Shown one piece after another: positions 9,650 to 21,400 of a stretch of DNA of 64,000 nucleotides. Under the pieces are notes generated by a model that had not been told where the DNA came from, ran no database searches, and saw only the letters and a program-made list of their open reading frames with translations. Origin of the DNA: Epinephelus fuscoguttatus (taxonomy: Eukaryota; Chordata; Actinopteri; Perciformes; Serranidae); contig NC_064760.1 of NCBI RefSeq assembly GCF_011397635.1, positions 28,246,856-28,310,855 of the forward strand, written 5' to 3'. How positions within the stretch are numbered: the first letter of the stretch is position 1; every line of letters begins with the position of its first letter. The position numbers and the translations under genes are program-made.

Positions 9650-12097
9650 CAAAAACACACTCCTCTTTTTCTGCGTTTGCCACCACAACTCTAGGGCACA
9701 CAGTCCTTGGTTCTCCAAGGCTGATAAATAAAACCAAATGAGAAGCAGCTCATGGATCATACAGATGGTCTATGGGAGTGATGAGTGGCTGTATGTCCGT
9801 GGACAGTGAAGGTGATCTGTCTGAAGTCACACCATCAATATGAGCCTGTGGACGGTCAGGTGATGCTCATCAGACTTAGGAAATTGTCAGATACTATCTG
9901 TTTGACTGCAGCGTTTGAGATACAGTGCTGAACATGAAAGATCCCAGCTGGCAAAACTGATAGCATTTATCTCTGAAATGGGCCTCTTTAGTCCTGGAAT
10001 GTTCCTTTTTAAAAAGCAAGCCTAAAGTGGCATTCACAGACCATGAATATGTGGATTACTCAAGTCAGATAGTGCCTTTTTAAGCCGGATAGTTGGGGGG
10101 CAATGAGGGGTATTTTCTCTGCATCACTACAGTGACTTTCATTGATAAGAAAAGCATCAGTGCTCTTTTTAATTAGACTGGATTGTTATGTCATTCGTGA
10201 TCATAAAACCCCTGATGTGTATCTCAGAAATAATCCAGTGGGTATTTGGGTCGGAGCCAGCTGGTTTCTTTGTCCATGTCAGCTCATGCAACCCTGTAAC
10301 TCACTATCAAAATGCTCAGCTTTGGTAAAAGTAGGGGGAAAAAAATGAATTTGATTAAGATGAGATGTGCTGTGAGTGGAGCTGAGCAGCATGCAGCAGG
10401 GAAGCATCACTGATCTCAGGTGACCTGACTGTGGCAGAGTGAGAGACTGTCCTCTGATTCATCTACACCCTCTGGCAAAATACCAGAAATAAAGAGTCAG
10501 ATTTTGGCTTCAGCTGTGCCCAGTAGATGGCAGGCTTTCTCCTGCCAAAGTATTTCTGCAGTAGCAGACACATGAGAAGTTTTATCCTACAATACTATAC
10601 CTTTTTTTTCTTTTCTTTTTTTTTTTTTTGAGAATCAGTTTAGTCAGAAAGCATATTTAAACATGATGCTCCAAAAACCAGTCTGTGAGGATGTTAGATG
10701 TTTAATCAACCAGGTCAGTAATGTCTCATTTGAACCACGCTATATTTAATATTCATTTGTACATGTTTTAATCTAATGGAATCCCTACTTCCTTATGTTA
10801 AAATGCTTCTTTGATTTGCAGTCTTGTTATGCGGCCTTTTATTTCCTCTCAGTTAATGTAGTTAGTGTCGCAGTACAGCCTTATTAGATTATTTATTTTT
10901 GAGCTGCTTGCTCAGAATTCCTCAGAGAAACACCCCTCATGTTATACAAGCCTTGTTCTCCACTAACCAGGTTGTTGTACATTGTGTTTTACAGCCTCTG
11001 ACTCGTGGCGTTCCTCCTCTCCTCCAACACAGGTGTATGTCGAAAGGATCGCTCAATAGTTTATGATACGGCAAAGATAAAAAACATTTTCTTTTGTAAA
11101 AGCTCAAAACAATTAGCCTGCCCTCTTTGTGTAATTGTGTGCTCGCAGATTTGTAAACACACTTTTAGCCTGACTCATTCATACTTTATGCATCACTTAA
11201 CCTGGTTTTGATATCTCAACTGTTCCCCAGCATACAAATGTATCAGTAACACATGAGAGCAACTGGCTTTTGTAAAGATTTCTTTGAACACAGTGTGATT
11301 TCACTCCAAACATCTGCCATCAAAACAAAGAGCCTGTTGGTGTTACTGGGTGCAGTACAGTAGGTTTTTCCCTGCCTTCTGGGTGCGATCCAGCGCTGTG
11401 GGTGAGAAACAGCACTATCGGGTAACAGGTGTGAGGCGGTGACTTGAGATGGCGGTGTGCCTTCCCCTTCTGCCGCCTCTCACCTGTCCACAGCTGCGCT
11501 CCAACCCCCCCGTCGTCGTCTCGGAGCTGCTTCTTGAGAGACTTTCATCACCTCCCCACTGGAGGAACATTAAACCCCTTTTGTGTGTCTAAATACTTTA
11601 GACTCCCCATCACTCTGAGTCGGAAATCTGAGAAAGGCCCAATCAACTTAGCGGACCATTACCTCAGTCTTCTTCTCACTGCAGGGGTCATGGAGAATAA
11701 TCCCTAAAGATAATGACTGTAATGCTGGTATTTTAGCAATGCCTTGCTGTGATATGCTCTATCATGTGGTGGCTAATACTGTACACATCACCTGTGTTAA
11801 ATTACAGAGTTACATTTTTCTACAAGTCTCTGCCGGTAACCTCAAATGCTTCACTTATCAGATCACCTTTTATATGCTTTCCTGGCAGCTTATCAGAAAA
11901 TGGATCAACTTTATTTCCACAGAATGTCACAGTCTTCGCAATGTTTGAATACACTGTGTATCAGGATAATTCGGCGAATTTGATTATCAAAATGCAAGAA
12001 GCCTTTGACAAACATTCAGAATGTGTTTAATTCACAGGCTGATTTCATCCTTGACAAAGTGTGAGCGAGGATTACGCACACTGCTTGCTTTATTCTG
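9650..12097. other. Intergenic DNA between plp1 (5' side) and the protocadherin (3' side)
   Basis: No exon is supported. A minus-strand AATAAA lies at 11910-11915, about 185 bp past the protocadherin stop, and is the best polyA signal candidate for that gene. A second hexamer at 12089-12094 is only a few bases past the stop. A T-rich run lies near 10600-10630. The rest is unremarkable unique sequence. Confidence 0.5.
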
Positions 12098-15000
12098 TTA
12101 GTTGTCAGAGTAATATTTGTCTTTGAGCCTGAGTGGAATCTCGTTCTCTTCGATGTGCCCCCTCTTGTTCTGCTGTAGACTTCTCCTCCTCTGTTTCAGG
12201 TATAAAACAGCTGCCGCCACAAGGAAACATGTGGACGCCAGCATCATGCCCAGGCCTACTAACAGAGTCAGTCGGGCAGATCTGGTGTCCTCCACCTCAC
12301 AGATGGAGGCCTTTGAGGGGGTTTGAACCAAATCAGATGTCCCTGTCCACGTGGGGGCCCTGTCTAAGAGGCAGGGCCCCATGCTCTCGTTGACCAACAG
12401 ATTAACCCACACAGTTGTATAAAGCGGAGCTGGTTTCCCCCCATCCCTGACCACAATGAACAGGTGATGCATTCCTAGGTCTTTTCGTAGAAGTTGCTGA
12501 GCCACGGTGATGTTCCCCGACCTTGAATCCACCTGGAAGGGGCTGCTGTTTTGTGATGGCTCTGGCGCAACAACGGTGTATGTAATCTCTGAGTTCAGCC
12601 CTGAGTCCTCATCGATGGCATAGATCTTTGTTACTATGGTGCCTGCGATAGTTCCTGGAGAGACAGTCTGGCATGAGGAGTTGCTGCTGGGAAGTATCAC
12701 TTTTGGCTGGTTGTCATTGATGTCCTCCACAAAGACAGTTACCCTGGCAAGGGAAGTTAAAGCGAGTGGGCGCCCGTGATCACTGGCCAGCAGGTAGAGT
12801 TCATAGCGGTCGTCTGTCTCGCGGTCCAAGTTTGTGGTGGTGCGCAGCGTCCCCTGGGTATTATCCACAACAAAAGGTCCACTGCTGTTTACAACATGCA
12901 GCTCTGTGTTCCCATTCTCTCCTTCGTCTGGGTCTGTCACCCCCACCCTCCCCACTGGGGCGAGCGGTGGTACATTCTCAGGGATAAAAAAGATGAAGTG
13001 AGGGGTTAGAAAAACAGGCGCATTGTCATTCTGGTCCAGAACACGAATGGATACTGTGGCCACTGACTCCAAAGGAGGAGAGCCGCTATCTCGTGCAAAC
13101 ACAGTGAGTTTGTGTACGCCCTGCTGTTCCCTATCCAGAGAGGCTGACACGGACAGTTGACCTGTCACGGGGTCAATGTTAAAGATGGTAGATGTGTGCT
13201 TGTCCAGCCTGTGGGTCACTCTGCCATTGTATCCGCTGTCTGCGTCTGACGCTGAGACCCGCAGCAGGGACATCCCTGGCTGGTTGTTTTCCTCCACCTC
13301 CAGCTGGTAGTGAGACTGGAGGAAATGTGGAGCATTATCATTGACATCTGCCACCAACACCCTGATCACACGCCTGGAAGGAGCGATCACAGATCCTTCG
13401 GCTGATCTCCCGTGCACTACCACAGAAATATGATGTTCGCTTTTCATCTCATAGTCTAGAGGCTTTGATGTGGAAAGCAGATATTTGCCATTCTGTGGGC
13501 TCAAAGTGAAAGGCACCTCGCTCTCAATGGCAAGAGATGAGCCTTTAAAGCCGCTGTCACCCTCAAGCTCTAAAACAGCTAAGACGGTGGGGGGCTGGTT
13601 CTCTGGTATCACCATAGTCTGGTTTTGATGCTCGGCTATGAACCCGATCTTGATCGCCAGCTCTTGGTTCGCCTTGGGGACCACGGATACGGTTACCTGA
13701 ATGTCTGCTGGGGGGCAGTGATGGCCGATAGCTAACACTTTCAACAGCAGCTCCTCGGAGTTGTCACTCTGGAGGTCCTGTGTTAGTCTGATGGACCCAG
13801 TGAGGCTGTCGAGGCTAAAGAGCTTCTTGGCCCGCTCAGAGACTTTGGGACTGAGGGAATATACGATGACAGCATTTGGGCCTGAATCTGGGTCTGTGGC
13901 TCTGACCTGAGCAACCAACATGTTCTTCTTGGAGTCACCAGGGATGGTGACACTGCGGGGGCTGTCGGCGCTGAAGCTTGGACAGTTGTCATTAACATCT
14001 GTCACTGTGACTATTAAAGTTGCTGTAGCACTTAAAGGGTCGGCGCCACTGTCGGTGGCCACCAGCGCCATCTGATACAGGTCCCGAGTCTCCCTGTCTA
14101 GAGCTGTTTGCACAACCAGCATGATGACAGGCTCGTCTCCGTCCACTTTCAAACTGAAAACTCCATTTGAATCTTCTAGGTGGTAATGCAGCTCGCTGTT
14201 ACGTCTGGCATCGCTGTCCTGAGCCTGGTCATCCAATAAGAAACTGGTCCCCACAGTCACGTCCTCAGACACCCTCAAGTGTATTTCACTGTTTTCAAAA
14301 TGAGGTGCATTGTCATTGATGTCCTCTATGATCACAGGGAACTGTATAAGGTCTCCAGAGGGCCCCACGACAGCATTGTGTAAAATAATGCATTCCTCAG
14401 CTTTTGTCTCCTCGGGGCAGAGGGCCTCGCGATCCATCTTTTGCTCAGTGGTGTAGAAATTCCCTGTGTTTTTGTCCATCCACAGGTACTCCTGGGTCAG
14501 GAGCTGGTACGGAGGTGGAAAGTGTTTACTAAGTGACCCCGCCAGAGTACCAGGCTCCTGTTCCTCTGGGATGGAAAACCGGACAGAACCGCATATGATC
14601 TGCTGCAGATGGACCACAACCAGCAGATTCTGGCAGGAGAAGAAACAAACTGTGAGCAGTAATTCTTTGTTTTTTTTTAAAGAGCCAGTAGTTTTGATTT
14701 GGGTTATGATTTAGTTGCACTTAAAACTGACAGAGTATAGAAGTTTTCCCTAGTGGTGATAAGGCTTAAACTTCATGCCTCAGTGAGCTCTTTTAAAAGC
14801 AGGCAACTGTACAATGAAGGTAATGTGATGCCCCCCACTTATCTCCAACCAATTACTCTCACACACAAACAGCACGCACAAAAAAACAAAAAGCAAATAG
14901 CAAAGCATGTTTGGCTTTGCAAAAATGAAAGCAGCATTTGCATATTTCAGCATTTTCACAAATATTTTTTTATCAGCTTTCCCCTGAACAGGCACCATTT

Positions 15001-15209
15001 TACATGTAACTCAAAAGCTCTTCAGCTCCTCTCCAGCTTCTCTTTCACACGTTCAGTGCATTTATATTTTTCAAAACCACACACTGTAGAATAACATTCC
15101 AGTTACACCCTTTTCTCTCACTCAGAAACACTGACACAGACACCAGCAGAATGGATGATCCTCACATTGCGTTTGACTCACTGACCTGCAGTAGTCCAGC
15201 CCAGTTCAT
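12098..15209 (-). CDS. PCDH20-like protocadherin (2 exons, 851 aa)
   Basis: Single-pass adhesion protein of the cadherin superfamily. Exon 1 is 15186-15209 (8 codons, donor GTCAGT). Exon 2 is 14629 down to the TAA at 12098, behind the acceptor TTCTTCTCCTGCCAG. Joining them in phase 0 gives MNWAGLLQNLLVVVHLQQ and a plausible signal peptide, which exon 2 alone lacks because it has no ATG there. Calcium-site motifs mark repeat ends: DINDNAPHF (~111), DVNDNCPSF (~219), DVNDNAPHF (~436), DQNDNAPVF (~540) and DINDNQPKV (~644). The third repeat lacks a clean DxNDN linker. DRE motifs recur. A membrane segment follows at about 795-818 (TLLVGLGMMLASTCFLV), then only about 33 cytoplasmic residues. Layout, the DREALCPE start region, the LVNES end of the last repeat and the short IPLRLKDK tail match PCDH20 best. 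Since it is diverged, it may be a paralogue of the main pcdh20, so no symbol is given. Confidence 0.9.
14630..15185 (-). other. Intron 1 of the PCDH20-like gene
   Basis: A 556-bp intron with donor GTCAGTG next to the 24-bp exon 1 and a pyrimidine-rich acceptor ending CCAG next to exon 2. It splits the signal peptide. Nothing else is recognisable inside. Confidence 0.75.
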
Positions 15210-16424
15210 ATTATCAGGAGTCCCATGGCCCATCGCCCTCGCACATGTTACCCAAGTTCCCCCGGCAGCAAATGAACGTTAAGGACAGAGACAGCAACCT
15301 AAACCTGTACAGCTGAAGGCAGAATTCATTACAGGCCCCTCCTACAACACTTACCTTGCGTGTCAGACTGACACAGGAGAAGTCAGAGGAACAACAGGTT
15401 CAGCTGCATGAATTGAACACATGCTTTTGTTGCCACCCATGCAAAAAATAAAGCAATGAGTAAGCATGAGGCTTATTTACATTACCTCTAAACTATACGG
15501 GCAGGATTAATGTGCTATAACCAAATGTGTGAACACACCTGTTTTTATTTGCACACCTGCCACCTGCTTGTTGTTTCAACATCAGCGTAATCTTTTGCCT
15601 ATCTCTGAATCCTTTCTTCTCTCTCAGATTTATGTGCTGGCACTGTTTTCCTCTGTCCACATTTCCAGAAGCCATTACAACCCAGAGATCAAGTCTTTAT
15701 TACTGACACTAATAACAGGGTAACAATACTTAATGTTTCTAACTGCATTCACATGAGAACATGTTAACTAGTAGTTTCGTCTACAGGTGAACATCAGTGG
15801 TAAAAAGTGACTCAAGTACAATTCTGAACTACATTTCACAGGGTATTATTGTACTTTTAGTGAACTACATTTATCTGACAGCTTTAGTTACTGGTTACTT
15901 TGTAGGTTTAGATTTAAAACATGGTAAAATATCATGCATTTTATAGACATAGACCCAAACAGCATAGACTGGATCGCTGTGAGATATGTGAATCTGGCAA
16001 ACTTGCTTATTTCTGTTGTCATTTTCAGCTGCTTTAACATTTAAAGATAGTTAAACATGGTGGTCAGACGTTTCTGCTGTGCTTACTTTAGATTGTTTGT
16101 TGCTTTGTGTCACCTTTGTAAGTGTATGCTATATTTAAATATTTGCTCAGTTTCAAGGCCACTGTAGACCAGCAACTCCAGTGTTCTGCTAAGCAGAATT
16201 ACTGTCTTTGTCAGTGGATTTCTTTGATTTAACAGCTTCAATTCCCCGTACGAGAGGACTTTCTGATGGCAAGGTAGAGCGGTGAAAATATTCTACACTT
16301 AAACTGATCTTTTTATTTAGGTGGCTAAAAACGAATCAATTACAGCTGCATTTGCTCAGCGCTTTTTGTTTTGTTTACTTATTTTTTTAAGTTATTGTAA
16401 ATAAGCATTGTTATATGTTCTATA

Positions 16425-16722
16425 TTTAAGGTTTAGTGTGTGGGATTTAGTGGCATCTAGTGGTAAGGTTGCAGATTGCAACCAACTGAAACTTCTCCCG
16501 TGGACCAAGTGTGTACAAGAACTATGGTGGCCACTGCGAAAACGCGAATGGCCCAATGTAGAGCCAGTGTTTGGTTTGTCCTCTAATGGAAGAGGACCCG
16601 CTCTGCGTGTAAAGATAAACAGCTCATTCTGAGGTAATAAAAACATAAAGATGATTTTAAACAAATGAAAACATAGTGATAAATATTATATTCCATTCCA
16701 TTCCAAATCCTACACAATGAAA
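16425..16722 (+). mobile_element. MITE copy A (truncated)
   Basis: It starts TTTAAGGTTTAGTGTGTGGG and ends AAATCCTACACAATGAAA, i.e. decayed terminal inverted repeats. The interior contains TTTAGTGGCATCTAGTGGT, CCAACTGAAACTTCTCCCG and CAGCTCATTCTGAGGTAA, phrases of a miniature transposon abundant in percomorph fish. It is shorter than copy B and in opposite internal orientation to it. The small frames across it are not genes. Confidence 0.7.
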
Positions 16723-16820
16723 TTAGCTTCAATATTAAAATGTTACACAATATAACACACACAATAATGAATGAATTGTACCACTGATACAGTACAGGTT
16801 TATTTGATGAGTAGGCTTCT

Positions 16821-17530
16821 TTAAAAGGTCCAGTGTGTAGGATTCAGGGGGATATATCAGCAGAAACACAGTAAGTAAGTTTTCTTTAATGTGTTATCAC
16901 CTGAAAATAAGAACTGTGTTTTCGTTACCTCAGAATGAACCGTCTATATCTACATTTGGAGCCAGTCCTTGTCCAGAGATTGCCATGTTTATAGCAATGT
17001 TTCTGCAGTAGCCTTGAACATACAAACCAAACACCCACTGCAGATAGGGCCATTTGCCTTTTCTTGTCGGCATCCGTGGTTAGAAGACCCTTCGTGATGA
17101 GCAGTGCTGGAAAAACAGATTTTTATTATGAAACTGCTTTTTTTCCCCCCCAGTGTTTTTACTGACATTTTGGAAAGGGGAAGACCTCTGTGGATAATTC
17201 AGCTGGGGTAAAAACCTCCTCAACATCTTGATCTTAAGTTATCAGAGGAAAAAGGTGAGCACACATTAGCAGGCGCTAAGCTTACAGCCTGTCTCCGACA
17301 TGCCAGACAGCTTCTGAGAAACACTGATGACATAACACTGCTTTATTGTGTGTTTTTAGCAGTTTAAATCAACAGGTTTGTTTGTTATGAAGATGAGGAG
17401 ACCTCTGCGGACAGTTTGGCTCCTGGTAAAAACCTCCTGAACAATGAACACTAAAGGAATTCTAATCGGGAGAAGTTTCAGCTGGTCGATACCACTAAAT
17501 CTCCCTAAATCTTACACACTGGACCTTTAA
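16821..17530 (-). mobile_element. MITE copy B with intact terminal inverted repeats
   Basis: The left end TTAAAAGGTCCAGTGTGTAG and right end CTTACACACTGGACCTTTAA are inverted repeats. Near 16925-16950, TTACCTCAGAATGAACCG is the reverse complement of a phrase in copy A, so the two elements face opposite ways about 100 bp apart. An internal direct duplication (GACCTCTGTGGA/GACCTCTGCGGA ... GGTAAAAACCTCCT) lies near 17185-17220 and 17400-17440. No transposase is present. Confidence 0.75.
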
Positions 17531-18285
17531 GTAAATTTAGCTGTAATGGAGTATTGTCCTCTGTAGTAGGGTAGTACTTCTATTTAAGTAAATGATCAGA
17601 GTACCACTTTTGGCTCTGGTTAATAAGGATTCTTCACTGACAGGGCGCATGGGCCTGTACAGGTGTTCTGGCCTGTAGGGGTTTGAAAAGAAACTGCACT
17701 TGGGGGGCCTCTGTCGGCAGAGTCGAGTACTGCACCGCTCGCAGCAGGATTATAATAAGCCAAGGCTAATTTAAAGTTTTGTTGACACATGGAGAAACCA
17801 CATTGTTTCTACTTGAGTGCTCTTTATTCAAGTAACTAAGTCCACCATGAGTCAGGAATCTGGAACAAATCCAAACAGCCAATACTGCTGAATAAAAATA
17901 GCCCGATTTTTTTTTTTTTTTTTTTTAAACTGTACAGTGTTTAGGAGGATTGCTCATCGTCATCACAGTTTTTATTGTTCAGAGAAGCGTCACTCAAACT
18001 CTTCAATGTAAAATCCTATTGCAGCAAGCTGCTTGTGCCAAAATATGATGAATCCTTCATGAACACTAAACGAGAACATTAACTTTTAAAGTCTAAACCC
18101 AGTTTCTTCTTCATTTCGGAGCACGAGTGGGAAAACGACTCATACGGCTCAACCTGTGTTGCGTAACGGCTCAGTCTCATTTGGTTTTTCTTTTAACTTT
18201 ACGCCCACATTTTCCAGTTACTGTAGATGTCTGCGGGTTTTCTGCGACATGATTGGCTGGTTCGGTCTGGTAGCAGAGCGGATGA

Positions 18286-18291
18286 GTGTGT

Positions 18292-18356
<65 letters not shown>
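18286..18356 (+). repeat. (GT)n microsatellite, 71 bp
   Basis: About 35 GT units with one interruption (GTATGTG) near 18295. It ends 8 bp before a TATA-like motif and about 104 bp before the RGCC-like start codon, so it forms part of that gene's promoter region. Confidence 0.95.
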
Positions 18357-18357
<1 letters not shown>

Positions 18358-18363
18358 AGGGCT

Positions 18364-18371
18364 CTATAATA
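18364..18371 (+). promoter_or_regulatory. Possible TATA box of the RGCC-like gene
   Basis: CTATAATA (in GCTCTATAATATAAC) lies 89-96 bp upstream of the ATG at 18460. This would place transcription start near 18395-18400 and give a 5' UTR of about 60 bases. Inferred from position and sequence only. Confidence 0.4.
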
Positions 18372-18459
18372 TAACTTCAGCCCTGCTTGTTCGCTTCAAA
18401 CCGCTCTGAACCCAGACACACAGCAGCAGCCCGGTGGTGTTTAATTTCCCTGCTCCAGC

Positions 18460-21400
18460 ATGACCTCAGACATTACCACAGGTGAGTTTAACGACTCCTT
18501 GAGCCATTAGTTTTAAATGGTGATACAGTGATGGTGATCATAGGCCTGTGACAAACCGCTAACGCCTGCCTAATCCTTTCAGAGGGGCTGTAACCTATAC
18601 TTTGTGACAGTATGCTTGAGTGTTAGGTGGATACATTGGAGAGAGGAAAAAGCACAAAACACTGACCAGAAATCAAAAACACCAGCTCAGGTTCATACAT
18701 GTAACTCCAGCCTAGACAATCAGGCTATAAGTAGCTCAGCTATGGCTCCCAGTTTATATAGAAATGGTCTGTTTTTGAGATATAAGTTATTCTAATGGCA
18801 CTAAATCAAACAGCACTCTCTGCCAGGCTTTAATAGTTGGTACTTTTTCATTAATCCACTGCGATAAAATGTTCCTCCTCCCAGCACAAGCAAGAATATG
18901 GCACTGTAAATTATAGTTTAACCTCTTCAAATTCCACACTTGCCTCCTTTTTATACACCACATCATGCTGATGTGAATTAAAGCTAGACTGAGAGAATGG
19001 GCACCACTTTTTTTTTTTTAACACATTTTTGACCCCATGCTGTCCTAGTTGTTTATGTGCTATGCATTTCTGTATTTTTTATATATATTTACACACAAAC
19101 TATTTCCTGAAGGCTGTATTCTTTAACTTACCAAACTTTAACATTTCTGAATGTTTGTGTACTTATATATATTTGCCCGCTGCATCCTCTTTTACTACTC
19201 TCGCTTCTCCTATATCCCATAGGGAACTGTAAAAGCTTTATCATATTCATAAAACGGTGGGTAAACCGAGCTGTGGTCATCTGTTATTTAATGACTGTAC
19301 ATTTATTCAAGAAACGGCCAAAAGCGTTGTTTTATTGCAGCCTAAAGCATTGAACTTAGATTTAAAAATGTAATATTTATGTATCACAGTAAGCAGGCCA
19401 GGTGCTTTACAGGCTGTTAGATGTTTTATATGCCTTGTGGGATGTTGGGTTTATTTTCACACCTCAAGTTGTCAGATACAACCCACTGACATCAACGTCA
19501 GCTGCAGGTTTGCCTTTTATTTAACTTCATTGTCACCCAGAAGGTGCTGGTGTTGTAGGTTAGTTCTTATAATCAATGTTTTTGGTTGTGTTGTGTGTGA
19601 ATGTATGTTTTGCTTGCCGAAGAAAACTTGAGATGATCTGAACATTTCCTTTCAGTGGAGTTATGTGGTTTCCCTCCATGTGCTGTCACATTTTCCACAG
19701 ACTTGGAGCTAGAGCTCGGCGAGCTGCTGCAGGAGTTCCAGGATGTGGTGGAGGAGCTGAAGGCCCCCTCTCAAAGCAAACCTCACGCCTACCAGCGCGT
19801 CCTGCAGGAGGCCAAAAGTCGCACGGGGCTGGCGGACGACAGCGGGGTCGAGGACTCGGACTACGGTGAGTGAGGAACACACCAGAGCAGTGTTCCTGTG
19901 ATTATGTTTGCTTATTGTGCAGGGTGTGAGGAAGGAAGGACATTGCTTAGTGCATCGTTTACTGTTGAGCAAAGTTGTATGTAGGCCCCGTGGGTGCCGG
20001 TTGAGCCCCTTTTTATCAGCCCAAACAACTGCAGCTTGACACTTTTAATTTGCATGAAATTAGTGGTACAAGAGGACACATCCCTGTACACTTCTATTAG
20101 AGTGGCTGTTTTGCTCATGACAATAGCTGTGTACTACAATGAACCGCAATTACGGATAACCTATCTTCTGTAATTGTCTGTTTTTTTTCCCTCTTGCTGC
20201 TGCTGTTGTGCGTTTGTCGATGGTTATGAGATAAAAGAAGAAAGTGTGTTTTCTTGCTCCCATGCGTCGTCATTATTGAAAGTATCTCGGCCCCCCGACG
20301 TTTCAAAAGCTGACACTCGGGAGTCGCTTAACAGTGAACACGCGTTTACCTTCATTTTGCTTTATGCTATTATCATTATGTGCAACTCCTGCATTGTGTT
20401 CGAATTGTTGTCATTGTTGTTGTTGATCATTTGCATGGGCTGGCCTCAGCGGCTGTCTTCTGTTTATTATCTCTGCTCACCCCCCTCCTCGCCTCCCTCT
20501 CCCCTCAGGCAGCGAGGCTTCTTTGGGAAACAGTTTGAACACCAGCGAGGAGGAGCTTCACACAGCAGGCATAACGCTGGCACCGAAAGGTACTACACAA
20601 TCCCATCAGCCCATCTCCATCCAGATAGCCCTGGTTCTTACAGAGATCACTATCACTTTAGCTCAGATCACTATCACAGCCACAGAAAAAAAACCCCTCT
20701 ACATCAGGCTGGGAGCTCTTTTGTTTTTACACAACAAAGCTCCCGCCGCTGTGACTGTGACGTCTCAGCCGCCACCCCCTACCCAACCACCCCTTTTCCC
20801 AAGTCTCCTGCAGGGGTTATTTGTGCTGTTATGTAGCGGTGAGTGTGGCTCAGGTGTGTGTAAATGAATGAGATCTGCTGCATCTTGTCGCATGCAGATG
20901 CACAGACGACTACTGTTAAATCTCAATGGATGAAAACAAGACGGTGTCATTAACTCTGTTTACGCCGAATACCTGAAGATGTTTACAACAGAGACCCTGG
21001 CAGGATCCATCAAGCTGTCTGGGTTTTTTGCAGCCGCTTAAAATCTGCTTCGGTTTGTAGAAAAGAAGCTGAAAATAATTCTCCCATCGCAGTTTGCTTC
21101 ATATGTAATTCTGGGATTTAGATTAGTTTTCAGCTTCTGGCCCAAAAGGAAATGCCATTGAACTGGGCCGCATTTCTCCACAAAAATGTTCCACTGCTGT
21201 TTTTTTTTCCATAGTTTCAAATTCCTTTTCTTTCTGTCCTCTGCAGCCAAGCTGGGAGACACACGGGAACTTGAGAGTTTTATCGACATGTTGGACCGGG
21301 AGCTTGCAGGTGGGTATTTAAGAGAATTACACCCCCTGTCACTCAATCTTTTCTTTATTCCTTTTGCACTTAAGCTGACAAGACAGCAGGCTGTGGTGTA

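Larger units (their letters stand above)
15210..18285. other. Intergenic DNA between the divergent PCDH20-like and RGCC-like genes
   Basis: The two genes point away from each other, so both promoters lie here. Apart from the two MITEs at 16425-16722 and 16821-17530 and a T run near 17907-17926, I see no exon. Short words such as CAAGTACAATTCTGAACTAC and AACTACATTTATCTGACAG near 15810-15890 belong to another widespread fish repeat. Confidence 0.5.

Noticed and set aside
20174-20836. 220-codon plus-strand frame around an RGCC-like exon
   Set aside because: The real exon 20509-20589 is read in another frame that joins its neighbours in phase and matches the RGCC family; this one is a shadow spanning intron DNA.
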